A DNA stretch of 64,000 nt from CAWHJB01 sp963698715 (GTDB lineage: Bacteria > Chloroflexota > Anaerolineae > Anaerolineales > UBA4823): assembly GCA_963698715.1 (NCBI GenBank), contig CAVORW010000004.1, positions 744,001 to 808,000 of the forward strand, written 5' to 3'. Positions 44,287-53,710 of this stretch are shown piece by piece (the first letter of the stretch is position 1; every line of letters starts with the position of its first letter). The notes under the pieces were generated by a model. It did no database searches. It saw nothing but the letters and a program-made list of their open reading frames with translations, and was not told the DNA's origin. Both the position numbers and the translations under genes were made by a program.

Positions 44287-45588
44287 ATGAAACGATTTGT
44301 ATTTATCTTTGTTTTTTTTGCACTGCTTCTTGCAGCTTGCGCTCCCAGCGCAACAACCGTCCCGCAACCAGAAAACACCGAGCCGCCGGCTGCATCCTCT
44401 AACCAGACAGTTCCAGGCGAGTTCGATCTCAACAATTGGGACAGCGTTCTGGCAACTGCGCGCGGGCAGACGGTCAACTGGTATCTCTGGGGCGGCTCAG
44501 ACAGCATCAATGCCTTTGTGGATAATTTCTACGGCAAGTCGCTGCAGGAACGCTTTGGCATCACCCTCAATCGTGTGCCCTTGGCGGACACTGTGGATGC
44601 CGTCAATCAGGTGCTGAGCGAGAAGCAGGCTGGCGCCGACCCAGGCGCGGTGGACTTGATCTGGATTAATGGCGAGAACTTCTTCAGCCTCAAACAGGCA
44701 GATTTGCTTTATCCAGACTGGGCGCAGAAACTGCCGAACAGCCAGTATGTCAATTGGGAAAACCCCGCCATCTATCTCGATTTCGGCAACCCGGTGGAGG
44801 ACCAGGAAAGCCCGTGGTCCTCGGCGCAGTTCCAGTTTATCTATGACTCAGCGCGGATGAGTGCAGACGAACTACCACGCTCCTACGCTGACCTAAAAAC
44901 CTGGGCCTGCGCCCATCCTGGTCGTTTCACCTACATTGCTCCGGGGCCGGGCGGTTTTCTGGGCACGCGTTTTGTCAAGGGCGCGCTGTATGAGATCAGC
45001 GGCGGGGCTGAGCAGTGGCAGAAATTCGACCAGGCAGCCTGGGATCAATGGGCGCCTGAATTGTGGAAGTATCTCAATGAGCTGGAACCCTGCCTGTGGC
45101 GCAACGGGGAAACCTACCCTAAAGATGAGTCCGAGCTGAAAAACCTGTTTGCCAACAACGAAGTGGATTTCTCCATGACTAACGATATCACCGGCGCTGG
45201 CACTGGCATTGCCAACGACACGTTACCTCAAACCGCACGCGCCTTTGTGTTTGGCAACTACATGATCGGCGATTTCAACTACGTGGCTATCCCGTCCAAT
45301 GCACCCCACAAAGCCGCAGCACTCGTCCTCGCGAACCTATTGCTGGAGCCTGAATTTCAGGCAGCCCAGATCTTGCCGGAGAACGGCTTTGGCCTCGGTT
45401 ACGCCATTGATGTAAATCGCGTTAGCGATCCAGCACAGGTTACCAGACTTCAGGACGCCGCCAGCAAATTGGGCGAAGCTGCCACACCCGCTTCTGACCT
45501 GGCGAAAGCGCTGGTCGGTGACACCGCCGCGGAATACCAGAACCTGGTCGAACAGGGCTGGTCTGAGAACGTCTTGCAAGCCAAGTAG
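44287..45588 (+). CDS. ynjB: ABC importer substrate-binding lipoprotein (YnjB-like)
   Basis: 433 residues from ATG 44287. The ATG at 44281 is only two bases from GGAG, while 44287 has good spacing and starts the signal peptide M-K-R-F-V-F-I-F. The lipobox is L-L-A-A-C. The mature part has N-W-Y-L-W-G-G-S-D near 62, Q-A-G-A-D-P-G-A-V-D-L-I-W-I-N-G-E-N near 116-133, and later N-Y-M-I-G-D-F-N. These features match the YnjB family of extracellular binding proteins. Ligand unknown. It is followed by two permeases and an ATPase. Confidence 0.85.
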   Translation: MKRFVFIFVFFALLLAACAPSATTVPQPENTEPPAASSNQTVPGEFDLNNWDSVLATARGQTVNWYLWGGSDSINAFVDNFYGKSLQERFGITLNRVPLADTVDAVNQVLSEKQAGADPGAVDLIWINGENFFSLKQADLLYPDWAQKLPNSQYVNWENPAIYLDFGNPVEDQESPWSSAQFQFIYDSARMSADELPRSYADLKTWACAHPGRFTYIAPGPGGFLGTRFVKGALYEISGGAEQWQKFDQAAWDQWAPELWKYLNELEPCLWRNGETYPKDESELKNLFANNEVDFSMTNDITGAGTGIANDTLPQTARAFVFGNYMIGDFNYVAIPSNAPHKAAALVLANLLLEPEFQAAQILPENGFGLGYAIDVNRVSDPAQVTRLQDAASKLGEAATPASDLAKALVGDTAAEYQNLVEQGWSENVLQAK

Positions 45589-45608
45589 GACTTACATCTC
45601 TAGACGCT

Positions 45609-46481
45609 ATGCGCGATAAGCTCATCTTCTCCCCCTGGATCTCGCTCGCCCCAGCCTTGATCATCGTAGTGGTCTTGCTGGGGGCGAGCCTTGCTTATGG
45701 CGTAGCGCAAAGCCTGGGATTGATGTCAGTGATCGGGCAAGACTCCATAAGCCTGGATGCCTACCAAAACCTGTTAACAGGACAGGGGTTAGCAGGACGG
45801 GAGTTTTGGGGTTCCCTGGTTTTTTCGCTGTGGATCAGCCTGGCATCCACAGCGATATCAGCTGCGGTGACGCTGCTGATTACGGTCTGGTTATCTGAAC
45901 GGCGCAACGGAAGCGGCAACCTAGATACGCTGGCGCTCAACTGGAATCTGGCTTTCCCACACCTGGTGTGGGCGATGGCGCTGATGCTTTTCCTCTCGCA
46001 AAGCGGTCTGCTGGCGCGCTGGGCGGCAAATCTGGGCCTGATCCAGTCTCCAGCAGGGTTCCCGGTGCTGATGCGCGATCGCTACGGAATTGGCATAATT
46101 CTACATTACGTCAGTAAAGAAATTCCTTTTTTAGTTTTGATTCTGCTGGCGGTCCTGCAGGCCCAACCGGCGGGCTACGATCTAGTGGCAGAAAATCTGG
46201 GAGCCAGCCGTTGGCAGAGGTTGCGGTATGTAACCTTACCGATGGTCACACCGGCGCTTCTTTCAGGTGCGCTGCTGGTTTTCGCCTTTGTCTTTAGCAG
46301 CTATGAAGTCCCGGCATTGCTGGGGGTGAGTTACCCTCGCATGCTGCCGGTGCTGGCGCTGCGTTTTTTTAACGATCCTGATTTGCGCTCACGCGCCGAT
46401 GGGATGGCGATCAGTCTGGTGATTACTTTGATCGTATTAATTGTGGCAGCGATCAGCCTGAAGAAGGGTGAGCAAAAATGA
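45609..46481 (+). CDS. ABC importer permease 1 (YnjC N-half-like)
   Basis: 290 residues with about six membrane helices. The EAA-type loop has E-N-L-G-A-S-R-W-Q-R-L-R-Y-V-T-L-P near 200. E. coli YnjC is one long protein with two such halves; here the halves are separate genes. The 3' end overlaps the next gene by four bases (ATGA). Confidence 0.85.
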   Translation: MRDKLIFSPWISLAPALIIVVVLLGASLAYGVAQSLGLMSVIGQDSISLDAYQNLLTGQGLAGREFWGSLVFSLWISLASTAISAAVTLLITVWLSERRNGSGNLDTLALNWNLAFPHLVWAMALMLFLSQSGLLARWAANLGLIQSPAGFPVLMRDRYGIGIILHYVSKEIPFLVLILLAVLQAQPAGYDLVAENLGASRWQRLRYVTLPMVTPALLSGALLVFAFVFSSYEVPALLGVSYPRMLPVLALRFFNDPDLRSRADGMAISLVITLIVLIVAAISLKKGEQK

Positions 46482-47272
46482 GCCGCCTTCCAAGATATAT
46501 CCTGCGAGTTATCCTTTACCTGCTCCTTATCGCCCCGCTGATGCTGTTTGTAGTGTATGCCTTTTCTACCCGCTGGTTTTTTCCGCAGCCTTTTCCGGCT
46601 GACTGGACAACAGATGCATTTGTACGCGTGGTTAATGATCCCCGCTTGCTCAGCGGACTAGGCGACAGCTTGATGATCGCGGTAATCGTCAGTCTCTTAG
46701 CGCTGGTCATCGGCTTTCCGGCAGCGCGTGTGCTCGGCTTGCGCCAATTCCGAGGGCGACAGATTGCCTGGTTGGCGCTGTTCCTGCCCACGATTGTGCC
46801 GCCGCTGGCGATTGGCATGGGACTGAACATCCTCTTCCTGCAAATTGGCCTGGCAGGCTCAATGAAAGGTGTGGTCCTGGCGCATCTTATCCCGACGCTG
46901 CCGTATGTAATTTTCACCCTGGCGGGAGCGTATGCGCGCTATGATGAAAATTACGAGCTGCAATCTCTGGTGCTCGGGGCGAGCCCGGCGCGCACGTTTC
47001 TCACCGTCACACTGCGGCTGATGGCCCCAAGCGTGATTGTAGCCACCTTGTTTGCGTTTTTGATCTCCTGGAGCCAATATCTGCTGACCCTGCTGATCGG
47101 CTCCGGTCGCATCATCACATTGCCAATCCTGCTCTTCTCGGCTGCCTCCGGCGGAAATCCGGTCACCATTGCGGCCATCTCCTTGATCTTTCTTGCACCG
47201 CCTGTCCTGGTGATCGCTGCTACAGCCAGGCAACTCAACCAACAAGGCAGCGAACTACGTGAGCAATACTGA
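46478..47272 (+). CDS. ABC importer permease 2 (YnjC C-half-like)
   Basis: 264 residues with six membrane helices and a degenerate EAA loop (L-V-L-G-A-S-P-A-R-T-F-L-T-V-T-L). It pairs with permease 1. Its stop overlaps the ATPase start by one base (TGATG). Confidence 0.85.
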   Translation: MSRLPRYILRVILYLLLIAPLMLFVVYAFSTRWFFPQPFPADWTTDAFVRVVNDPRLLSGLGDSLMIAVIVSLLALVIGFPAARVLGLRQFRGRQIAWLALFLPTIVPPLAIGMGLNILFLQIGLAGSMKGVVLAHLIPTLPYVIFTLAGAYARYDENYELQSLVLGASPARTFLTVTLRLMAPSVIVATLFAFLISWSQYLLTLLIGSGRIITLPILLFSAASGGNPVTIAAISLIFLAPPVLVIAATARQLNQQGSELREQY

Positions 47273-48312
47273 TGGCTAAAGTAAATCTAATTTCCCTAAC
47301 AAAAACCTATAATGGACAGCCCACTCCAACCCTCAATGATTTCACCTTGTTTGTTGAGGATGGGGAAATGGTAGCCTTATTAGGACCTTCCGGCTCCGGT
47401 AAATCCACCTTGCTTAAACTGATCACCGGTATCGAGCGCCCGGATACGGGCGACATCCAGTTTGACGGCGTTTCCATCATGAACACGCCTCCCAACAAGC
47501 GCGGGGCGGTGTTCATGTTCCAGAAATCCTATCTCTTCCCGTTTTTGAGTGTGGCTGACAACATCGGCTTTGGGCTGAAGGTACAGGGGGCAACATCTGA
47601 GAAAATCCAGGCGGAAGTGGGACGCATGCTGCGCCTGATCGGCCTGCCCGGCATAGAAAACCGTAAGCCGGGGCAGCTTTCGGGCGGCGAGCAGCAGCGC
47701 GTGGCGCTGGCGCGCGCCCTGGTCACCAACCCCAAATTGCTGTTGCTGGATGAACCCTTGAGCAGCCTGGATTCCGCGGTGCGGATAAACTTGCAGGAGG
47801 CCATTCGCAATATCCAGCGCGAACTGGGCATCACCACTATCCTGGTAACGCACGACCTGGGTGAAGCCATGGCCATGTCCGACCGCCTAGCGCTGCTGCT
47901 GAATGGAGAAATCGTTGCCATCGACCGCCCAGAGAAACTTTTCCATCACCCCCCGACCATCTCTGCAGCACAGTTCATGGGCGTTTCCACCTTTTTTACC
48001 GGGAAACAAGCGGCAGGTTGGTTAGAAACGGCGCATGGCATCCTAAAGACGCCCTGCAATGGGACGAAATCCAGCCCCACCACTTACGCCATCCGCCCCG
48101 AGCATATCCGCGTTCAAACCGATTGCGGTGCAAACACTTTACCAGGAAAAATAATCGACTGCGTCTTTCGAGGCGAATACATCGAATACCAGGTGGCAGT
48201 AGGTGATCGCCCAATACGCGCCCGCATGCCGATGCCAGCACTGATGTTCCCAAACAATGCTGATGTATTTGTACATTTTCCTGAAGAGCAATTATTCGAG
48301 GTACAGAAATGA
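47272..48312 (+). CDS. ynjD: ABC importer ATP-binding protein (YnjD-like)
   Basis: 346 residues. Walker A G-P-S-G-S-G-K-S-T-L-L near 39-49, Q-loop M-F-Q-K-S-Y-L-F-P-F, signature L-S-G-G-E-Q-Q-R near 138, Walker B L-L-L-L-D-E-P-L-S-S-L-D, H-loop V-T-H-D-L. A C-terminal TOBE-like regulatory part (about 240-345) makes it longer than E. coli YnjD and similar to sulfate/spermidine-type ATPases. It overlaps the next gene (ATGA). Confidence 0.88.
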   Translation: MAKVNLISLTKTYNGQPTPTLNDFTLFVEDGEMVALLGPSGSGKSTLLKLITGIERPDTGDIQFDGVSIMNTPPNKRGAVFMFQKSYLFPFLSVADNIGFGLKVQGATSEKIQAEVGRMLRLIGLPGIENRKPGQLSGGEQQRVALARALVTNPKLLLLDEPLSSLDSAVRINLQEAIRNIQRELGITTILVTHDLGEAMAMSDRLALLLNGEIVAIDRPEKLFHHPPTISAAQFMGVSTFFTGKQAAGWLETAHGILKTPCNGTKSSPTTYAIRPEHIRVQTDCGANTLPGKIIDCVFRGEYIEYQVAVGDRPIRARMPMPALMFPNNADVFVHFPEEQLFEVQK

Positions 48313-48848
48313 CAGGCCAGGCGCTTCGGGAAAGTATGCGGCGTTGGGCAACCGGCGTTGCCGTGGTTACCTCCCGTTATCAGGATAACGAGCACGGTAT
48401 GACGGTGAACTCGTTCACTGCTGTCTCGCTCGAACCCCCGTTGGTGATGGTAGCGATGGATCGGGCTTCACGTACCCGCGCCATGGTATCTCAGGCGGGG
48501 ATCTTTGGCGTGACGATCCTGGCTTCACACCAGCAAGCTATCGCCGAGCAGTTCGCTGGATCGAATGGAGACTATCAAAACCGGTTTGACGGCATCGAGA
48601 CCCAGCGCCTCGTTTCGGGCATGCCATTCATCGTCGGAGGTTTGGCTTTCCTGGATTGCAGAGTATACGAGACCTATCAGATTGCCACGCATACGCTCTT
48701 TTTTGGCCAGGTTGTAGACATCTGCATCAATTCGGAAGACCCTGTCGAACCGCTGCTCTATTTCAACCGGAGCTACCAGCAAATCGCCACCCAAGGTAAG
48801 AGCATAATGGATGTTCCCCTTAACAGTGGTACAAGGTGTGAACTATGA
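48309..48848 (+). CDS. Flavin reductase-like FMN-binding protein
   Basis: 179 residues. The flavin-reductase-like domain starts L-R-E-S-M-R-R-W-A-T-G-V-A-V-V-T-S and has M-T-V-N-S-F-T-A-V-S-L-E-P-P-L-V-M-V, then G-I-F-G-V-T-I-L and F-G-Q-V-V-D-I-C. These proteins bind FMN and act as NAD(P)H:flavin reductases or feed two-component monooxygenases. It overlaps both neighbours by four bases, so it is fully within the operon. Confidence 0.88.
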   Translation: MTGQALRESMRRWATGVAVVTSRYQDNEHGMTVNSFTAVSLEPPLVMVAMDRASRTRAMVSQAGIFGVTILASHQQAIAEQFAGSNGDYQNRFDGIETQRLVSGMPFIVGGLAFLDCRVYETYQIATHTLFFGQVVDICINSEDPVEPLLYFNRSYQQIATQGKSIMDVPLNSGTRCEL

Positions 48849-49996
48849 CCACCTCTCGCAGACTTACGAAGGAATTGCCCAATAGCATCCTCGATATCCT
48901 GTCCCAGCGCCTGCCAGATTTTCGAATCCAGGGCAAGGCTCAATCGCTATCCGGAGGCCTGTTGAATTATGTCTGGCGTGTTACGGGCGACAGCCATTCG
49001 AACCCACGCTCGATGATCATCAAGTGGAGCCCGCCCTTCATTGCCTCGATCCCCGATGTCGAGCTCGACCCGCAGCGAAGCTCGATTGAAGCGAAAGCTT
49101 TGACCGCTTTCGAGCCAGGTGATGCCCTGGCAGGTGTAGGCGAGGCAAAGGTGCGTGCTCCTTACTTGTATTTAGTTGATGAAGATCAACATTTCCTTGC
49201 GATGGAAGATCTGGACGACTGGCCTGATCTGGGCGCCTGGCTACGCTCAGGTTCACACTCAGATACAGAGGCCGAAGTAATGGGCGAAGCCATAGGACAA
49301 TTTATTGGAAAACTGCATCGCGCAAGCACATATCGATCTGACCTGGCGCAGCAGTTTAATAACAGCGCCATCCAGCGCACTCGTCTCGAATTCCAATATA
49401 AAAACATACAACAATACGCCCAAAACGCGAGTATACCGGACGCCAATGAAATTGGACGCCGAGCTATGACATACGGAGAGAAATTACAGGAACCCGGCCT
49501 GACCCTCATCATGGGCGATTTATGGCCGCCTTCTATCCTGGTAACAGGATCGGGACTGCGGATTATCGATTGGGAATTGGCGCATTATGGACGCCCATCC
49601 CAGGATATTGGCCATCTGGCTGCCCATTTGTGGATGCACAGCCACCGCGCGGTGAGCGGTTATGCAGCAATCGTTGTCAGGCAGCTATTGGACAGTTTTC
49701 TTAGCTCTTACCGGGCGACCCTGGGCAGTGATTTCGAAACGCTGTTTGGAATCGATGGTGTGCTAGAAAGCGCGATTCACTTTGGAAGCGAGCTGCTTAC
49801 TCGCACCACGGGGGTTTTCCAAAAGGATTATCTTTATGCAGGATTAGCTCACACTGACTCAATCATTCAACAGGCGGTTGATACAGCCGCCCGACATATT
49901 TGCCAGCCTGAGCAGACAAGCACATTTGATGCCCTTGGCTGGCGTATATTGATGCATACACAATTCTTAAAGGAACATATACATGAAACAATATGA
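48845..49996 (+). CDS. Aminoglycoside-phosphotransferase-fold kinase
   Basis: 383 residues. Early glycine-rich L-S-G-G-L-L-N-Y-V-W-R-V, Lys in S-M-I-I-K-W, and E-A-K-A-L. The catalytic loop reads M-G-D-L-W-P-P-S-I-L where H-G-D-x4-N is usual: the Asp is kept, His is Met, Asn is Ser. The metal motif is I-I-D-W-E. 5-Methylthioribose kinases also have Ser in place of Asn, so a small-molecule kinase of that kind is possible. The substrate cannot be told. It overlaps the flavin reductase gene by four bases and the next gene by 14. Confidence 0.75.
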   Translation: MTTSRRLTKELPNSILDILSQRLPDFRIQGKAQSLSGGLLNYVWRVTGDSHSNPRSMIIKWSPPFIASIPDVELDPQRSSIEAKALTAFEPGDALAGVGEAKVRAPYLYLVDEDQHFLAMEDLDDWPDLGAWLRSGSHSDTEAEVMGEAIGQFIGKLHRASTYRSDLAQQFNNSAIQRTRLEFQYKNIQQYAQNASIPDANEIGRRAMTYGEKLQEPGLTLIMGDLWPPSILVTGSGLRIIDWELAHYGRPSQDIGHLAAHLWMHSHRAVSGYAAIVVRQLLDSFLSSYRATLGSDFETLFGIDGVLESAIHFGSELLTRTTGVFQKDYLYAGLAHTDSIIQQAVDTAARHICQPEQTSTFDALGWRILMHTQFLKEHIHETI

Positions 49997-51380
49997 CATC
50001 GCAGTGATCGGCGCAGGGTCGGGGGGATTGGTAGCCGCATTGACCGCTAACCGGCGAGGCTTGCGTGTTGCCATGCTGGAGAAGAATAAGATCGGGGGCG
50101 AATGCACCCATTCCGGGTGTGTACCCAGTAAAACCTTCATCAGCAGTGCCCGGCTTTACCACGCCATGCAGCAAGCTGAAACTCATGGATTACCCAAAGT
50201 GGCCCCAGTGGCGCTATTTGAATTTTCCCGGGTTATGGAGCACGTCAACGAAGTCGTGCAAAGCATTTACCAGAACGAACAACCTGAGCACTTTCAAGAG
50301 CTTGGTATTGACGTTTACATTCACCCCTCTGGGGCGAAATTTTTAGACCAGCACGAAATCCAGGTCGGGGATGATGTGATCCGGGCTGAGTACACCGTCA
50401 TTTCTACCGGCTCTTCACCCCGCATGGCCCCCCATGAAGGCGCCCTGGACGCGCTGACCAACGAAAACTTTTGGGATCTGCGCCAACAGCCAAAATCAAT
50501 CCTGTTCCTCGGAGGAGGTGTTATATCGGTTGAACTCGGGCAGAGTCTGGCGCGCTTTGGCACCCAGGTGACGATCATCGAGCGCAACTCGCGCATCATC
50601 AAGGTCGCAGCTGAGGAGGCTGGCGCTTTGGCGACAGAAGTGTTGCAGAACGAGGGGATCCGCATCTTGACGGATTCTGAGGTCGTCAACTGCCAGCAAA
50701 TGGCGCCAGACAAAATCAAAGTAACCGTTCGGCAAGGGGATGAATACCACGATCTGTTCACTGAACGCGTGTTTGCTGCCTTGGGGCGCGCACCAAACCT
50801 GGCTGGTCTGCATTTGGAACGCGCTGGAGTGGCCTACACAGAAGCAGGTATCACGACCAACGAATATTTACAAACAACCGCCCCCAATATCTACGCTTGC
50901 GGCGACGTGACCACGCCGGCCAAATTCACGCATGTCGCCTCTTACCAGGCGGAGATCTGCATCGATAACATTCTGGCGGGCAATCACCGCCTGAACGATC
51001 TCTCTGTGGTTCCCTGGACGATTTTCATGGAGCCCGAGGTTGCTCACGTTGGGCTTTCCGAAGCTGACGCCAGGGAGAGATATGGGGAGGTCAACATTTC
51101 AAGGGTAAATACAGGATCTGTGGACCGTTTTATCACTGAGAGCGAGACCGCCGGCTTCTTGAAGCTGGTTATGGATCAAAACGATGTCCTGCTGGGCGCA
51201 GACGCCATCGGGGCGCATGCCGGCGAGTGGGTGCAATTCCTTACCTATGCGATCAAACAGAGACTGCCGATCCAAAGCATTGCGGAAACGATCTTCGCCT
51301 ATCCTACTTTTTCCGAGATTGTAAAAAAGGCCGTCACCCGTTATTTGCGCACCAGACAAATCCCTCTTCCCGAGATGTGA
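49983..51380 (+). CDS. Pyridine nucleotide-disulfide oxidoreductase (MerA/Lpd-like)
   Basis: 465 residues. FAD motif V-I-G-A-G-S-G-G-L-V-A, redox C-T-H-S-G-C-V-P-S-K near 41, NAD motif F-L-G-G-G-V-I-S-V-E near 178, A-C-G-D-V-T near 305 and the dimerisation domain. No HMA domain and no C-terminal Cys pair. AAGGA precedes the ATG. It is the last gene of the plus-strand operon and the second member of this family in it. Confidence 0.85.
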   Translation: MKQYDIAVIGAGSGGLVAALTANRRGLRVAMLEKNKIGGECTHSGCVPSKTFISSARLYHAMQQAETHGLPKVAPVALFEFSRVMEHVNEVVQSIYQNEQPEHFQELGIDVYIHPSGAKFLDQHEIQVGDDVIRAEYTVISTGSSPRMAPHEGALDALTNENFWDLRQQPKSILFLGGGVISVELGQSLARFGTQVTIIERNSRIIKVAAEEAGALATEVLQNEGIRILTDSEVVNCQQMAPDKIKVTVRQGDEYHDLFTERVFAALGRAPNLAGLHLERAGVAYTEAGITTNEYLQTTAPNIYACGDVTTPAKFTHVASYQAEICIDNILAGNHRLNDLSVVPWTIFMEPEVAHVGLSEADARERYGEVNISRVNTGSVDRFITESETAGFLKLVMDQNDVLLGADAIGAHAGEWVQFLTYAIKQRLPIQSIAETIFAYPTFSEIVKKAVTRYLRTRQIPLPEM

Positions 51381-51461
51381 GTTGCGGCGGGATTAAAGAC
51401 TGCACCTGAACGCTATGGTGATATCAACAGGGAAACTCACCCATTTATAAAGCGAGGTGGA

Positions 51462-53135
51462 TCATCCAGCGCAGCAGCTCAAAAGGCTGACGTCCTTCTC
51501 CAGCCCCAATACAGCCAGTTTCAATGCCTCGGCGTTGGTCAGGTAGGGGAACATGGTCTCGCGCAGGTGCTGGGCGGTAATCCCAAAACGGATGGCCAGC
51601 ACTGCGACCTGGATCATCTCGCCCGCTTCGGGTGCCAGGACATGGGCGCCCAGGATCTGATCATTGGCGGGATTAACCACCAATTTGACCAGCCCGCGCG
51701 TATCGCGGGCTGCCAGGGCACGCGGCACATAACTCATCGGTAAGCTGCTGATCTGCACATCAAATCCCTGCTGGCGCGCTTCTCTTTCCGTCAATCCGGC
51801 GCTGGCGATTTGCGGGTCGGTGAAGGTGAGGCGCGGGATGTAGCTGGTCTCATAGGATTTTCCTGAAGCGGTCAGGGCGTTTTCCGCAGCCAAGCCGCCG
51901 CCATAGGCAGCCACATAAACGAACATATCCCTTCCGGTCACATCCCCGGCAGCATAGATGAATGGATTTTCGGTTTTGAGCGTATCATCCACCAGGATCT
52001 CCCCTTGTTTTCCCAGGTGCACACCGGCTTGTTCGAGACCCATCCCGCCCGTATTTGGGCGCCGGCCGGTTGCCACCAGAAGCTGTTCCGCATTCAGGGT
52101 AAATTCCTTTTCATTCACTTTTCCGGTCAGGAAGTAAAGACTATCCCTGCGCTCTACTTTTAGGGTCTGAAAGCCGGTAATCATTTGCAGCCCTTCGGAT
52201 TTCAGGTAATCCGCGAGCGCTGCGCTGATTTCCGGCTCCTCGAATGGCGCGATGGAAGGCATAAGTTCGAGCAATGTGATGTTGACCCCGGCGAGTGCGA
52301 ATGTCTGGGCTAACTCCAAGCCGACTGTGTTGGCGCCCAAAACGATCATGGATTTAGGGAGTTCCTTGAACTCCATTGCAGTGGTGCTGGTCAGGTAACC
52401 AGCTTCGACCAGACCAGGAATGGGCGGCGCCCAGGGTTGCGCGCCGGTAGCAATCACGATCTTTCCGGGCGTGTAGGATACCCCCTCGATATCAACCCCG
52501 TTACCGCCGGTCAGGCGAGCGCGTCCCTGGATGTAGGTGATCTCCGGATAAGCAGCCAGCACATCGAGATATTTGGACTGCCGCATTTGCTCCACCAGCT
52601 TGTCTTTCTGATCGATCACCAACGGCCAGTTCAAACTACCCGCCATGGTCTCCACTCCTTCAAAACGGTGTTGGGCGGCCTGGTGGGACTGTTCTAAGGC
52701 ACGCATCAGCGTCTTTGAAGGAATGCAGCCCACGTTGACGCACGTGCCGCCAAGCGTGCCCGCTTCCACCAACGCAACGCGATAGCTAAGTTCAGCCCCT
52801 TTAATGGCGGCCGCGAAGCCGGCCGCCCCACCGCCGATAACCATCAAATCGAATTGCGTCTCCCCATGCCCACCGCTGGCAGGCACAGCTACCTCCTCAT
52901 CTTCTGGACGGTGATCCTTGAGATTCGCCCGGTAGCCAGCCCGCTTCACGGCTGTTTCCAATGTCTGGCTGTCGATTTCCCCATCAATGGTGACGGTCGC
53001 CTGGCCGGATTGCCAGCCGGGAACTGCCGCAGTTTGGACACCCGGCACACTCTTTAAAGCCTTTTCAACGTGCAAGGCGCAGGAATCACAGGTCATACCC
53101 TGAATGTCAAATTCAAGAGGTTTGTTTTCAGCCAT
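51462..53135 (-). CDS. merA: Mercuric reductase with N-terminal HMA domain
   Basis: 557 residues from ATG 53135; the first ATG at 53138 is only one base from GGAGG. HMA domain with G-M-T-C-D-S-C near 13-19, FAD motif V-I-G-G-G-A-A-G-F-A, redox C-V-N-V-G-C-I-P-S-K near 131-140, and the C-terminal pair in L-L-S-C-C-A-G. The Cys pair receives Hg2+ and the core reduces it to Hg0 with NADPH. All three cysteine sets needed are present. It is 27 bases downstream of the MerR-type gene in one transcript. Confidence 0.93.
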   Translation of the reverse strand: MAENKPLEFDIQGMTCDSCALHVEKALKSVPGVQTAAVPGWQSGQATVTIDGEIDSQTLETAVKRAGYRANLKDHRPEDEEVAVPASGGHGETQFDLMVIGGGAAGFAAAIKGAELSYRVALVEAGTLGGTCVNVGCIPSKTLMRALEQSHQAAQHRFEGVETMAGSLNWPLVIDQKDKLVEQMRQSKYLDVLAAYPEITYIQGRARLTGGNGVDIEGVSYTPGKIVIATGAQPWAPPIPGLVEAGYLTSTTAMEFKELPKSMIVLGANTVGLELAQTFALAGVNITLLELMPSIAPFEEPEISAALADYLKSEGLQMITGFQTLKVERRDSLYFLTGKVNEKEFTLNAEQLLVATGRRPNTGGMGLEQAGVHLGKQGEILVDDTLKTENPFIYAAGDVTGRDMFVYVAAYGGGLAAENALTASGKSYETSYIPRLTFTDPQIASAGLTEREARQQGFDVQISSLPMSYVPRALAARDTRGLVKLVVNPANDQILGAHVLAPEAGEMIQVAVLAIRFGITAQHLRETMFPYLTNAEALKLAVLGLEKDVSLLSCCAG

Positions 53136-53161
53136 CATTCCTCCGATCTCATTTCATCCAG

Positions 53162-53566
53162 CTATGATTGTTCGCTGACCAGGTGGCATACGCAGGCTTT
53201 GCCCTCCACGTCATCCAATGGAAAGGTCAGACCGAGGGCATAAAGCTCATGCAGTTCTTTTTCCAGGCTCTGCAAGGCCTGGATCCGCGCGGCAATCTCG
53301 TCCGCTTTGGTCGATAAGCGCTCCAAAAGCGTCTTACAGGGCGCCTCGCCACGGTCGCGCATATCCAGGATCTCGCTGATTTCAGCAAGCGGTAAATCCA
53401 ACCGGCGGGCTCCCGCAACCAGTCTCAGCCGGTTCACATCAACTTGCGAATATTGGCGATAACCATTCGGCTGGCGAGCTGGCGGCGGCAGTACGCCGAT
53501 ATGCTCGTAATAGCGGATGGTCTTGGCAGGAACGCCGGTTTGTTGCGCCAGCTCCTGGATTTTCAT
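53162..53566 (-). CDS. merR: MerR-family metal-responsive regulator
   Basis: 134 residues from ATG 53566, chosen for AAGGAGG six bases upstream; a longer frame reaches back into the promoter. Winged HTH M-K-I-Q-E-L-A-Q-Q-T-G-V-P-A-K-T-I-R-Y-Y, then a dimerisation helix. Cys77 (A-P-C-K-T-L) matches the Cys found in MerR-family sensors of divalent metals, and C125-x-C127 sits near the end. This favours Hg, Cd, Zn or Pb over monovalent Cu/Ag sensing. With merA downstream, Hg2+ is the likely inducer. Confidence 0.88.
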   Translation of the reverse strand: MKIQELAQQTGVPAKTIRYYEHIGVLPPPARQPNGYRQYSQVDVNRLRLVAGARRLDLPLAEISEILDMRDRGEAPCKTLLERLSTKADEIAARIQALQSLEKELHELYALGLTFPLDDVEGKACVCHLVSEQS

Positions 53567-53592
53567 AACGGGCCTCCTTGTCAGCAGAGGCA

Positions 53593-53623
53593 AGTATAAA
53601 CCTTCCAGTCACTGGAATGTCAA
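53593..53623 (-). promoter_or_regulatory. MerR-type promoter and operator
   Basis: On the minus strand TTGACA (53623-53618), exactly 19 bases, then TATACT (53598-53593). Within the spacer is the perfect dyad TTCCAGT-G-ACTGGAA (53603-53617). A 19-bp spacer with a central dyad is diagnostic of MerR-activated promoters. It drives merR and merA together. Confidence 0.9.
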
Positions 53624-53710
53624 GGGTAATTTCGCAACCCGTAGAAATAGCTAAAATATCCAACCCTGGCACCGGAGCAACCATATTACCGACCTGAGCG
53701 CGGTCAAATT

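Noticed and set aside
42835..51380. The two plus-strand MerA-like genes as mercuric reductases
   Set aside because: Both lack the HMA domain and the C-terminal Cys pair that the minus-strand merA has.
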